NCBI GenBank assembly: GCA_027563935.2
Contig: CM050447.1
Span: 19,422,001-19,486,000 of the forward strand
Reading direction: 5' to 3'
DNA length: 64,000 bases
From: Costus lasius
Lineage: Eukaryota; Streptophyta; Magnoliopsida; Zingiberales; Costaceae
The translations under genes were made by a program, and so were the position numbers. Positions 44,788 through 54,393 of the stretch are shown here, piece by piece. The notes under the pieces were generated by a model. The model had not been told where the DNA came from. It searched no databases and worked only from the letters and a program-made list of their open reading frames with translations. The stretch's first letter is position 1, and each line of letters starts with the position of its first letter.

Positions 44788-45624
44788 TTAAATGGAAGGT
44801 AGAATCAATGCCCTCATAATTAGTCCACTCTTTTTTTTTATGATATTCAGAGGTTCCTTATAGTAGTTCCATATCTCTCGATATCTAAAGGGTTTTGATC
44901 TACTTTTATCAGAAGGAGATATATTTAAAAGAAGAGGACAATGATCAAAACTTCCTCTAGGGAAGTGCCTCACATTGGTTTTACCATACATCTTAATCTG
45001 ACTAGAGTTCGTGACAGCTCTATCCAGTCTACTCAGGATTTTCCTATCTCCTTTTTTATTATTAGACCAAGTAAAAGGACTACCTTCGTACCCCAAGTCC
45101 ATTAAACCATGAGTAGTGAGGAAATTGTTAAAGGTAGTGATGGATATATTTGGAGTGAATGACATCCCACCCCTTTTCTCCATGCTATTAGTTATACAAT
45201 TAAAGTCCCCACAAGCCATCCAAGGGATGTCCACAAAGTTAGTTCTAATAAAGTCCTCCCACATTCTATTTCTAACACTATACAGGTGACTAGCATAAAA
45301 AATAGTAAGAAGCCAATGATCATACCTCTTGTGTTCAACGATAAGGCTAATAAATTGGTCCGTATAAGCTACCTCCTTCATGTTCACCATGTCAAAGTTC
45401 CATTCTATGAATATACCTCCTGAAGCTTCTTGCGCAGGTGAGGCAGCGAAACTCTAGTTTTTACCCAACATCTGGACAAAGTCCTTCATTTGTTGTTCCT
45501 CCAAGTGTGTTTCTTGAATTTGAAGAGAGATGAAGCTTGGATTGTACTGCCTTCTTCAAATGGCTATCATGTCCTTAGCCTGGCATTTACCTGCTCCCCT
45601 GTAATTCCATGAAAGACTAATCAT
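44788..45624 (-). pseudogene. LINE endonuclease (start of ORF2)
   Basis: ORF2 begins at the ATG at 45622-45624 (MISLSWNYRGAG, where LSWNCRG is usual). It is interrupted by stops and resumes at 45390 with MACGDFNCITNSMEKRGG, PFTWSNNKKGDRKILSRLDR and the catalytic SFDHCPLLL block. This is an exonuclease-endonuclease-phosphatase fold that nicks target DNA in active L1 elements. Confidence 0.88.
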
Positions 45625-45666
45625 TAAAAACAATAAGGATTTTATACCTACACGATGCGTCCAAAA

Positions 45667-46595
45667 CTAGGTTTGCCGCGAGCTTTGCTGCAACCTAGCT
45701 CTTTTCCACTTCGATGTGCGAAGGCTTGAGGAGGTTGAGGGTGAGGATACCACAAGGGCATGTAAGTCCTTAGCCCTTCCCCCATAAATATTGTTGAAGC
45801 TTTTAACTGTTTCAGAGATAAGCTTCTCCTTGTCTAGCATAGACACGGTGCTGAGAGTCCCAGCATGTTCCCTCTTGCCTCCTCCTTGTTTCTCATGTTG
45901 GATGATGGCCAAAGGGGTTTCCTGCTCCATTTCTTCTTCATGTTCCTCTACGTGCTCATCATACTCACACGCTTCCATGCTTTGTTCCCTATTAACCCAA
46001 GCTGCAAGTGTTAGATTGTCATCTTGGTCCAATTTAGGTGTCTGGTCAAGTCTCTCCACCCAAGCAGGTTCCTGCTCTTCACAAAGTGGCCTTCTAGAAT
46101 GCAGCTGGGTATTTTCCTCATCAATCTTTCCATCTGTATCATCATTTCAGTCAAATCAAAATCACTTTTTGATTTTCCATTGCTATTACATTTATTACTT
46201 GTCATAGGCCTCTTTTCAGAGGCACTTCTCCGAAACGTTGTTGTCCCAGTATTTCCGTTGCTATTTGTATTCCACTTCTCTCTTGCAGAGTCAAGCTTTT
46301 CCTGAGGAAAGATGATTCTGTTTGGGTATTTTGCTGCAATGCTATTGAAAATAGCTTTTAATTTCTGTGATTCTTTTGACGGACCTCCAATATTATTCTG
46401 AAAGAGCACATTCCATGGTTTCTTCTCAAGCATTGGTGTTTGGGATATGTGATCCCGCCGAGCTTCTGGACCATTTTGGGGTTTCTCCAAACTCTTGGGT
46501 GTTGCCACTATAGGTGGATCCGGCGGCTTTAACCTCGGCGGGGGCCTGGAGGTCTGCCTTGGGGTATCGCAGGGATCTCTAGCACGTTGGGCCAT
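45667..46595 (-). pseudogene. LINE ORF1
   Basis: The probable start is the ATG at 46595 (MAQRARDPCDTPRQTSRPPP). It is a proline-rich basic protein with KPWNVLFQNNIGG and a charged C-terminal part (EACEYDEHVEEHEEEMEQ). A frameshift near 46030-46060 splits it in two. It was assigned to ORF1 by position before the endonuclease and by composition; no canonical zinc knuckle is visible. Confidence 0.7.
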
Positions 46596-46743
46596 CCAGG
46601 AAGTCTTATTGAAGTTGCTTCCGCAGTGTTTTGTTGTTTCTATATAATAAATAGTTGATAAGTGCACCATGTGGGATATGGAGATGGTAAGATAAGATGT
46701 GGTAGATACTAGTTGGCGGCTTTTAGGCTATTTTTCTAGAAAA

Positions 46744-46777
46744 GAATCCACAATGAAAAAAAAAATGATTGTGGATT
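46744..46777. repeat. Short perfect hairpin
   Basis: GAATCCACAAT and its inverse ATTGTGGATTC flank an A-rich loop of 12 bases. No associated gene. Confidence 0.6.
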
Positions 46778-46916
46778 CCTTATAAGGAAACACAATCTTA
46801 AAGTGTAGACTATCAAATGTTATAATTGCCTGTTTGCCCACTTTCTCCGTCTGTTAGTATGGATGTCATCTCATCCGTGCTTGGGTTCACGCCTCTACAT
46901 GTTGTCGAGTGGCTGT

Positions 46917-47349
46917 GGCCCCGTTTGGCTTAGCTTTTGGGCTGCTTATGGTGTTGTGGCCAGCAGAAATCATGAAGTTGAAGTGTTTGACCCTTCAGCT
47001 TCTCTGTTCCAACCCACAAATAACTACTTCTCGGAGAAGCAAGGGTGAAGCTGCTTCTCTAGCCCCCCCCACCTGCTTATGCTCAATAACCCTTATATGT
47101 AATAATAATTTTTTAATAGTACAACTTATAATATTTTTAATAAATATTTTAATTATAATTAACTATAAATTTAATCATATAATTTTTATCTTAGTAATTT
47201 TTTAATAAAAATTTATTTATTATAAGTAGAATAACCTAGTCATAAGTTGTGCATCCAAACACCCTCAAAACTTCTTTAGCCAGCACTTCTTCAACCAGTA
47301 CTTCTTCAACCTGCAAAAGCTAGAAGCAGAAGCTAGGCCAAACAGAGCC
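46917..47349. mobile_element. MITE, family shared with 20401-20901
   Basis: The left end GGCCCCGTTTGGCTTAGCTT and the inverse of the right end GGCTCTGTTTGGCCTAGCTT form good terminal inverted repeats. The AT-rich interior is homologous to the MITE at 20401-20901. It is non-coding. The target-site duplication is uncertain (GGCTGTG and GCCTGTG overlap the ends). Confidence 0.75.
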
Positions 47350-48142
47350 TGTGTCTAGTCAGGCTTGCTACGTTACTTACTCCAAGCGAGGGAAACCTCA
47401 TGCCTCCTTGTAAGTAGTGGGGTGCGCATTTAGTATTTACCGAATTATATTTATCAAAATCTTTTATATTAAAAATTTATAAATGAACTAAATTTCTAAT
47501 AAACTGATTCTTTATCATAACCAAATTTATCAAAAAATAATAAATTATCAAAAATAAAATATGATATTTATAATTTAGTATTAGTATAAATCATAATTAC
47601 CTAAAAAATATTTATAAATTTAATCCACACAATCTTACACTATAGCACAAACATATAAAGTCACAACGACATAATAAAATTCTATTTTTATTTTGATTGC
47701 ATAATAACACATCAATATTCAAATCACAACAAGTAGTCAATAATACTAAATTATATAACATAAAATAAAATTTTCTTTTCAAAAACAAAATAACACTACT
47801 ACAAAATCATATTAGCAAGAATTTAAATTATCGTATCATATTAACATTCAATCATTGCAACAACAAAATCATATTAGAAACAAATTAACTATAACTATAT
47901 AATACAATTGCAAAATCAAATTAACACTACATTATCTAATTTCAACTTCAAAATAACAATCATATACATACATCACAATGTCACATGTCACAAAATCACA
48001 AAAATCAACAATCAGTCTCACATAATTATAAAATCAATCACAAATCACAGTTTCAAACTTCCAGTACAAAATCAACAAGTCATAGTCTCACATAATCATA
48101 ACTATAGTCCAAAATCACATTAAGTCCATATTATAATCCTTA
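47350..48142. other. AT-rich intergenic DNA
   Basis: Low-complexity sequence with many AAAATCACA-like words. No gene. Confidence 0.5.
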
Positions 48143-48379
48143 ATTTTATCGTTGTTGACAACTTTTAATTTAAGGTCTGTCTATAATAAATTAAGATCTA
48201 TCCAATGATAATTTAAGATATATCAATAATAAATTAAAGTCTAGTAATAATAAATTCAAGTCTATTAATGATAATTATCGTTAACAAGACCTTTCGTCAA
48301 CGATGACATATCTTAATTTATTATTGACATGCCTTAAATTATAGATAGATCATAAATTAAAAATTATCAACGATAAAAT
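48143..48379. repeat. Long imperfect inverted repeat (foldback), 237 bp
   Basis: The left arm starts ATTTTATCGTTGTTGACAAC and the right arm is its inverse, ending GATAATTTTTAATT-type sequence then ATCAACGATAAAAT. The arms are about 115 bp each with little spacer, and contain repeated TAATAAATTAA(A/G) motifs. It resembles a foldback MITE. Target-site duplication not identified. Confidence 0.7.
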
Positions 48380-48755
48380 GATTAATAAATTTATGTCAAT
48401 CTTAGGAACTTAGAAGTTATATATATATATATACAAAACTAAAATCGAAAATTGAACTTTACAAAACTTAAAATAGCACATAGACATTTATTTGAATATC
48501 AAACGATCACATACGAACCTTACATATATAGACATCAACACACCGAAAGCTATTGAGAACTCACATGCGCGCACATACTAATAATAAATACATGGTAAAC
48601 ACACGGGGAAGAAGGCGAGCATTCATCCAAGCATGGCGTCTTTTGATACTGATCCTGCGTGAGAAAGAGAATAATTAGAAACGACAATTTTAAGCTTCTT
48701 TGGATGTATTTAAGACAACTTGAAACCTAAAACACTGCATACATGCTTGGCGTCC

Positions 48756-51700
48756 TCATGGTATAGCAACATTTGTGGAGTAATTGAATGGCTCTTTGGT
48801 GTAGAAAATAGAGGCGCTGCCATCTATCGATCCGATCAAGACTTCTGGAATCTGCTGAATGATGGGCCAATTCAGCTCATCCTTGAGGCAGCTCAGGAGC
48901 ACGGGCAAGCTGCAGACCATCTCCAGCCTCTTAAAAGCTGGAGATGGAGCTCTCAGGAGCCTGTCAACAAGTCCCGGCAGCCACGGCGGCAACTGGTTTT
49001 CTGTACCGGCGGTCACAGGTTCCTGCACAGGCGGGTACATCATCGTTAAGGCTTGGAGCGAGTCTACGCCTTCCACATGAGTTAGGCCGGGGCAGCAGAT
49101 TAGCTGGAGCACTCTCAGCGACGGAAGGTTTGAAATCCTCTTCAGGCTGAAGTTATCGACGGCGCGCAGCTCGGTGACGGCGGGCAGGTTCCCGACCTCC
49201 TCCAAGTCGAAGGTGCCCTCAACAAGCAACCCGGACAAATTGGGCGCGTGGTGCAGGCACTCGGGAAGCGCTTTCAGCATCGGGCACACGCTGAGTTGGA
49301 GGACGGACAGATTTGGGAGCAGCTTCGACTTCAGGTCTCCCTGCCCTGCCCCGCAAGTCGACCACTCTTCGAAATTCAGCATGTCCTTAAATACCAAGAG
49401 GACGAGCTTGGGAAACATAACTTCTCGGCGGCCGAAGAATTCCGGCCCGATTCGGGTGATTGCTTCCGCCCCTGCGATCAGCACTTCTTTGAGCGCGGGA
49501 AACAACCCTAGAGGCGGCAGCTCCGTGCATGCTGGAATGTAATAGAGAGACAAAGATGCCAGGCAGGGGAATGATTCACTCGACATCAGCGCCTTCGGTA
49601 ACCGCCGGCCGGGAAACCTTTTGATGGTGAGCTCCAGCAGAGTTGACGTAGGCGACAGCTGATCGCACACCTTCTCCGCCCTCTCGATTTGATCCTCACT
49701 CCATCTTACTTTTGTTTCATCGTCAAAGTCGTCTTCTTCTTCGTCGTCGTCGTCATCTTGCTCAAGCTTCCAGCTGAGATAGAGCTCTTTGAGGAATTTC
49801 TTGTCCCGGAGCGCCAAATCCCCAGATTGAGCTCTCTCCAGCCTCTTCACCTTGAGAGTTCGCAGCTGTGCCAGAGAGTGCAGCTCCTCCAGGTCGCAAC
49901 TCTCCACGCCAGCAGGCGCAGATTTGTCGCGGCCGACGAAGAATCCGGTGAGACAGTTGAGGTTGGTCAGCCTCCCCATGCCCTTGGGAAAGTAAGTCAG
50001 ACGAGCCCCGCGAGCTCGGAGGCACCTCAGGCTGGTCAACGTGGTCAGCGCCATGGGAAGGCTTCGCATCTTGCACCTGCTAATGTTCAAGGCTTGCAGG
50101 TTGGCCAAGTTACCGATGGACTCCGGCAGCTCTCGAATCTTTGTATCGTCGAGATCCAAGTATCTCAAATGAATCAGCTTCCCAAAGGATTTGGGCAAAT
50201 ATTTAATCTTTGTATCGGACAGATCCAGCACGCGGACGCGCCTTAATGCTTCGAGCACATCGTCTGGGATTGAGTTGGTGAGAGGGCTGTTGACTAGAAT
50301 CAAAGTCCGCAGGCACCTTTCCTTGGCGACTCTCCTCGGCAGCTTCACGTTTTCTCCCACGTTCGATATCACCAATCGGCGAATCTTCGACAGCGTGTCG
50401 AGGCTCGTTTCTTGGTCGTGAGCGATTGCGACGCCTTCTTCCCCCAACAATTTCGCTCCAAGAGCTCGTATAAGGTCATGCACCAAGTAGACCTCCTTGT
50501 TTACAAATGCTGGATGCGGCTGCAAAAGGTTCCTCCGAACGAGCTGGTAATAGTATTGCTCGCCTACTTCTTCCATCAATTTATCTCCTCCCTGATCAGC
50601 TATGAAGCCTTCGGCAACCCAAGCTCGGACAAGGTGAGGGCACTTACTATGAGGGAACAGAGTGGCGTAGAGGAAGCACTGCTTGAGGATAGGCGGTCGC
50701 AAGTCCTCAAAGCTCAAGTGCAGAGCCCTCGGCAGCTCACTCTCATCTTCACTCATGCTCCACACATCACTTTTGAGGATTTGCTCCCACTCTACGATGG
50801 TCTTCTCCTTGGTTTTCAAGACCCCGCTTATCACCTTGATCGCCAGCGGAAGTCCAGCGCATTTGTCAACGATTTGAAGCCCTATCTGGAAAAGCTCCTG
50901 TGAGATGTTCTCCTCTCCCTCCCTAAAGACCTTCTTGCATAGCAAGTTCCAGGAGGTGAGAGGATCCAGAATTTGAACGTGGTGTTCGATGACCACCCCC
51001 ATTTTCTTCGCCACCATATCGTCCCTAGTGGTCACCAGGATCCTACTCCTGGCGGCTCCGGCTACTATGGAAGTTTTCAGTTCCTCCCACACCTTGGCAT
51101 CCCACACATCGTCGAGCACGACGAGTAAATTTTTCGACAGGAGCGGAACAAGTTTATTTTCGAGATGCGACCTGCTTGTATCACCCCCATCAACTTTCCC
51201 TTGGACGCCCACGATCAATTCCTTGAGCAACTTATTCAACGTGTAGTTCTTTGACACATGCAACCACACGCGAATCGTGAACTTGTCTTTGATCTCTTTA
51301 TCGTTGAATATTTTCCTTGCTAGAGTTGTTTTGCCAACTCCACCCATGCCAACGATCCCGAAGAGTTGGCACTTGTCCTGCTCGTTGCCGACGATCGCGC
51401 GAATCAGTTTCTGGGAAGCAATCTCGATCGCCTGCCCCACGATCTCGTCCGAGGCTGTCTCCATGGAAGAGGTCTCGCTCGGACCTCCACCCAGTTGCTG
51501 CTCTTGGTCTCTGTAGCCAGCTCCGACCACGGCGACATTCACATGAGCTGGTATTGAATTGTCCTCCGTGATCTCCTTCAATCTTGCGTTGAGCGCTTGG
51601 ATCCTGCCTGCTATTTCGCGGCGGTACTTGACGCAGTTAAAGCAAGAAGAAAGCAAGCTGAAAGGAGAAGGAACACCTGACCCGGACGGCCGATGATCCA

Positions 51701-51965
51701 GCAATTTGCCTCCCTGGAAGACGCAGAGATCGATGATGTCGTCGGCGTCGTACATGACGTCCTTCAACTCCCGCACCCAATTGCCGGTTGTTCGGTTTTT
51801 GTGCTTCTGGTCTGCATCCTCGAGGAAGGCTGCGATCCTCTGCAGCCTTCTCTGGAGCTTCAATATGTCTTCCTTCACGCCCAGCACCTTGCATGCCTCG
51901 CTCTCGACGAACTCTGTTAGTTTTGTGAGGTACCTCGAAACAAAGAAGTCTACAAACATCGCCAT
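48756..51965 (-). CDS. CC-NBS-LRR disease resistance protein (NLR-3)
   Basis: Intact single-exon gene of 1069 codons on the minus strand. It belongs to the same broad CNL class as NLR-1 but is clearly divergent. Residues 1-140 form the coiled coil with YDADDIID (about 72-79). Its first residues (MAMFVDFFVSRYLTKLTEFV) have the hydrophobic spacing of the alpha-1 helix that forms pores in MADA-type CNLs; whether it works so is inference. NB-ARC motifs are canonical: GMGGVGKTT (206-214), LVVLDDVW (281-288), ILVTTRDD (309-316), GLPLA (371-375), LKQCFLYATLFP (427-438) and VHD (495-497). About 15 LRRs follow. An acidic insert DDDDDEEEDDFDDE (about 736-749), encoded by a GAC/GAA repeat, interrupts the LRR. 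The C-terminal NYSTNVAIP echoes the MYNTNVATR end of NLR-1. Likely a functional immune receptor. Confidence 0.95.
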   Translation of the reverse strand: MAMFVDFFVSRYLTKLTEFVESEACKVLGVKEDILKLQRRLQRIAAFLEDADQKHKNRTTGNWVRELKDVMYDADDIIDLCVFQGGKLLDHRPSGSGVPSPFSLLSSCFNCVKYRREIAGRIQALNARLKEITEDNSIPAHVNVAVVGAGYRDQEQQLGGGPSETSSMETASDEIVGQAIEIASQKLIRAIVGNEQDKCQLFGIVGMGGVGKTTLARKIFNDKEIKDKFTIRVWLHVSKNYTLNKLLKELIVGVQGKVDGGDTSRSHLENKLVPLLSKNLLVVLDDVWDAKVWEELKTSIVAGAARSRILVTTRDDMVAKKMGVVIEHHVQILDPLTSWNLLCKKVFREGEENISQELFQIGLQIVDKCAGLPLAIKVISGVLKTKEKTIVEWEQILKSDVWSMSEDESELPRALHLSFEDLRPPILKQCFLYATLFPHSKCPHLVRAWVAEGFIADQGGDKLMEEVGEQYYYQLVRRNLLQPHPAFVNKEVYLVHDLIRALGAKLLGEEGVAIAHDQETSLDTLSKIRRLVISNVGENVKLPRRVAKERCLRTLILVNSPLTNSIPDDVLEALRRVRVLDLSDTKIKYLPKSFGKLIHLRYLDLDDTKIRELPESIGNLANLQALNISRCKMRSLPMALTTLTSLRCLRARGARLTYFPKGMGRLTNLNCLTGFFVGRDKSAPAGVESCDLEELHSLAQLRTLKVKRLERAQSGDLALRDKKFLKELYLSWKLEQDDDDDEEEDDFDDETKVRWSEDQIERAEKVCDQLSPTSTLLELTIKRFPGRRLPKALMSSESFPCLASLSLYYIPACTELPPLGLFPALKEVLIAGAEAITRIGPEFFGRREVMFPKLVLLVFKDMLNFEEWSTCGAGQGDLKSKLLPNLSVLQLSVCPMLKALPECLHHAPNLSGLLVEGTFDLEEVGNLPAVTELRAVDNFSLKRISNLPSLRVLQLICCPGLTHVEGVDSLQALTMMYPPVQEPVTAGTENQLPPWLPGLVDRLLRAPSPAFKRLEMVCSLPVLLSCLKDELNWPIIQQIPEVLIGSIDGSASIFYTKEPFNYSTNVAIP

Positions 51966-52062
51966 TTCTGGAGGAGATCGGGGATGGCGGAAGCCTCGTC
52001 CGGTGTCTCCTTAAAATGAACTCACTAGCTATGTGATGATGCAAGCCGCTTCTTGCGCGCAA

Positions 52063-52069
52063 ATTTATA
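52063..52069 (-). promoter_or_regulatory. Probable TATA box of NLR-3
   Basis: TATAAAT on the minus strand lies about 100 bp upstream of the NLR-3 ATG, a suitable spacing for a plant promoter with a 60-70 nt 5' UTR. Confidence 0.5.
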
Positions 52070-52780
52070 CCAAACGTCGGTACAGGGATCTCCCGCCAGC
52101 AGGCGAAAGTTAAAGATCCAGAAAGAAAGGAATGAACACTTGGTGTGCCAGCAAAAAAGAAAAAAATGACGAACAAGGAAGAAAGAGATGAATGATACAA
52201 CAAGGCATGAATTGCTTTGTATTAAATGTCACAAGATTGGGATTGAAATGGAGTGACAGGAAGAAACGAATAGATGTGCTTGATCATAGAAGCAATAATG
52301 GAAGGCTCGGCGGGGCCGCGGGCATAATTAACCCAGTCATCTAAAGCAGGAGTTCACATATATTTTTAAGAAAAATTGTGCAGATGCTTTAGCCACACTT
52401 GGATTAGGTGTCGGTGTCGATACGATTTAAAGTACGATGACCTAAACCTAAAGCAAAGAGAGCCTTAAAATATACAACAAAGTAAGTACAAATTTGATGC
52501 TGTTTCCAAGTAAAGCTTGTCTATATGCTTCTTAATGGGTTTTAACTTTAATGACTTAATTATGAATTCATAGTTATGTTTTACATGAATTAAATAGATA
52601 TGGCTCATTTTGAAATCATTTATGTTGTGTTATAATGGTATTATATGTATCTTCTTATTCACCTCACTTTTAAATTCCTCAATTGCTTATGTTCTTATTT
52701 AAGTATATTGCATTGTTATCACAATTTTGCTATTATCATTAGAGCCTTTTGATATCATACCATTGTCAATATAGATTTCA
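52070..52780. other. Intergenic DNA between NLR-3 and the LINE fragment
   Basis: No gene. 52557-52605 is similar to 13450-13515, a short dispersed repeat. The region should contain the NLR-3 promoter. Confidence 0.5.
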
Positions 52781-52783
52781 TTA

Positions 52784-53677
52784 GGGCGATAAGGCGGGCG
52801 CTTTTAGGGCTTCGGATACAAACTGTTTTCTTCGGCACCGGCCGCCCGGCTGGCGGGGAGGGGGGTTTGTGTTGGGCGTTCGAGGCGATTCCGGCTTGGA
52901 GGTGAAGACATGAGCCCCTCTCGGGCACTTTAAGGCGGAGCTCTGGGGCAGGGCGCTCTTATCCCGCAACTTTGCAGGCGGGACCTGGACTATCGCGTTC
53001 TCGTCATCATAATGGGTACGATTTAGTAATCCGCTCTTCGCGTTTCTGTCGAATGTCACTTGCTTGTGCTACACTGGTTTTCCACTGAATTCGGCGGCTT
53101 GTCTTCTTTTGCGTCGTGCTCTCTCTCTTTTGGGGTCCTTGCCCCTCTTTGGTGTTTTCTTGCTTCCGGTCTCTCCCGGGGTTGGTCTGGAGTTTTCCCA
53201 AGGGGTGCATAATTTGGGAAGGATGGCTAATCCTAGGACTCGGGACACGATTGGCATGGCGGCACGGGTGCGGGTGACTAAGGAAGCGTATTCGTCTCGC
53301 CTCGATTCTGATCCTTCTCCCAAAGTAGCGCGGTCGTGGAGCTCTCTTTTCTCCACGGCCCAGGTGGAGAAAAGAGAGTTAGTGGCTGGAGCTACCTGTC
53401 CTCTGTCCCTAGAGAATGTTTCATGGAGAATGGAATTTTGGACTTAGTGGTACCAGACGAGGAAATAGCTGAGAACTGCTCCTTCTGGGACCACACCCTC
53501 GTTGGGCACTTCATCGTCTACAGGCCAAACTACCTAATTTTGAAGCAGCAGGTTTCCCAGCAATGGAGCCTTAAGGGAGGGCTTGATATGTTCACGCTGC
53601 CTTCGGGGTTTATCTTGTTCAAATTAGGTTCGGAGGAAGAAAATTATACTAATAAGCATATTATGACTTTGTTTTGA
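52784..53677 (+). pseudogene. 5' fragment of an L1-type LINE (5' UTR and ORF1 start)
   Basis: GC-rich leader (about 52784-53222), then the ATG at 53223 (MANPRTRDTIGMAARVRVTK) with the ARSWSSLF motif seen near the N-terminus of many plant LINE ORF1 proteins. A frameshift near 53430 leads into a DUF4283-type domain (ENCSFWDHTLVGHFIVYRP, LDMFTLPSGFILFKLGSEEE). The element stops at about 53680, so it keeps its 5' end and has lost everything else. That is the opposite of the usual LINE truncation. Confidence 0.72.
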
Positions 53678-53754
53678 TATATCTAAAGCTCATGACTGTA
53701 GAATCTCGCATAGTGGTCTTATCACCTTAAATATAGATATTTTTAGGCTACTAC

Positions 53755-54365
53755 TTGTAATCCTTTTTTAAGTATTATATTGGCTTTCTTTTCTTTGCTT
53801 GGAATAATGGAAGAAGAGGATCCGGCTGCACTAGTTTTTAATGCACAATCTGTTCTTCTTTTGCAAATCACAAGCGTGGCTGTAAAGTATACCAAATCTT
53901 CGATTCCTTTATGTGAATCTCCAAAGAGTGAGCCCAAACATGATGCAGCAAATTTGAGCACAGCATAATTCGTTCCTTTTAACGTGTTCTTTTTATTATC
54001 TCTTGCCCCTGGCTGTCATATGCTTGCTCATAAAGTACAAAGAAATCTGAAAAAAAAAAAGTACACGGAAACGGAATCTATAAAGTTGATGTGATACCAT
54101 TATTGCGCTTATGATTTGTTAGCTTTTTTTTTTCTTATGATATGTTCCTTGCTTTGCGTTTTCTATTCATATTTCATTTTTATGTACCCTACTTATACCT
54201 TTATCCGTATCTTTTAGTTTACATTTATAAAACTTTTAGTAGCAGATGGAAATCACTATTTCCTTCCAATGTCTCTCTTTTACATTTATAAATTCTGTTT
54301 CTTTCTTTCTATACAAAGACATCAAGAATTCATGGTGTCCATGCGTTCCTTGACGTCGGAGATGT
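53755..54365 (+). repeat. Duplicated NLR promoter region upstream of psi-NLR-4
   Basis: Homologous to 21245-21800 upstream of NLR-1, with small indels. It runs to GATGTTCACC, where it joins the last 30 bp before the old start codon. The segment holding the TATA box is missing. Confidence 0.85.
53807..53968 (+). other. Conserved short reading frame (53 codons) upstream of psi-NLR-4
   Basis: The frame (MEEEDPAALVFNAQSVLLL...HDAANLSTA) parallels the one at 21323-21469 and keeps start, frame and stop despite a 15-bp indel. No domain recognised. The opposite strand is open too. Confidence 0.35.
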
Positions 54366-54393
54366 TCACCAATTCCTAGCTAGAGATTGAAAT

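Larger units (their letters stand above)
41488..46640 (-). mobile_element. Near-complete but broken L1-type LINE
   Basis: About 5.1 kb on the minus strand with the full L1 order: ORF1, endonuclease, reverse transcriptase, zf-RVT and RNase H. It is followed by a tail ending in an A-run (T-run 41488-41495 on plus). All parts carry stops or frameshifts. I could not find a convincing target-site duplication. Confidence 0.88.
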
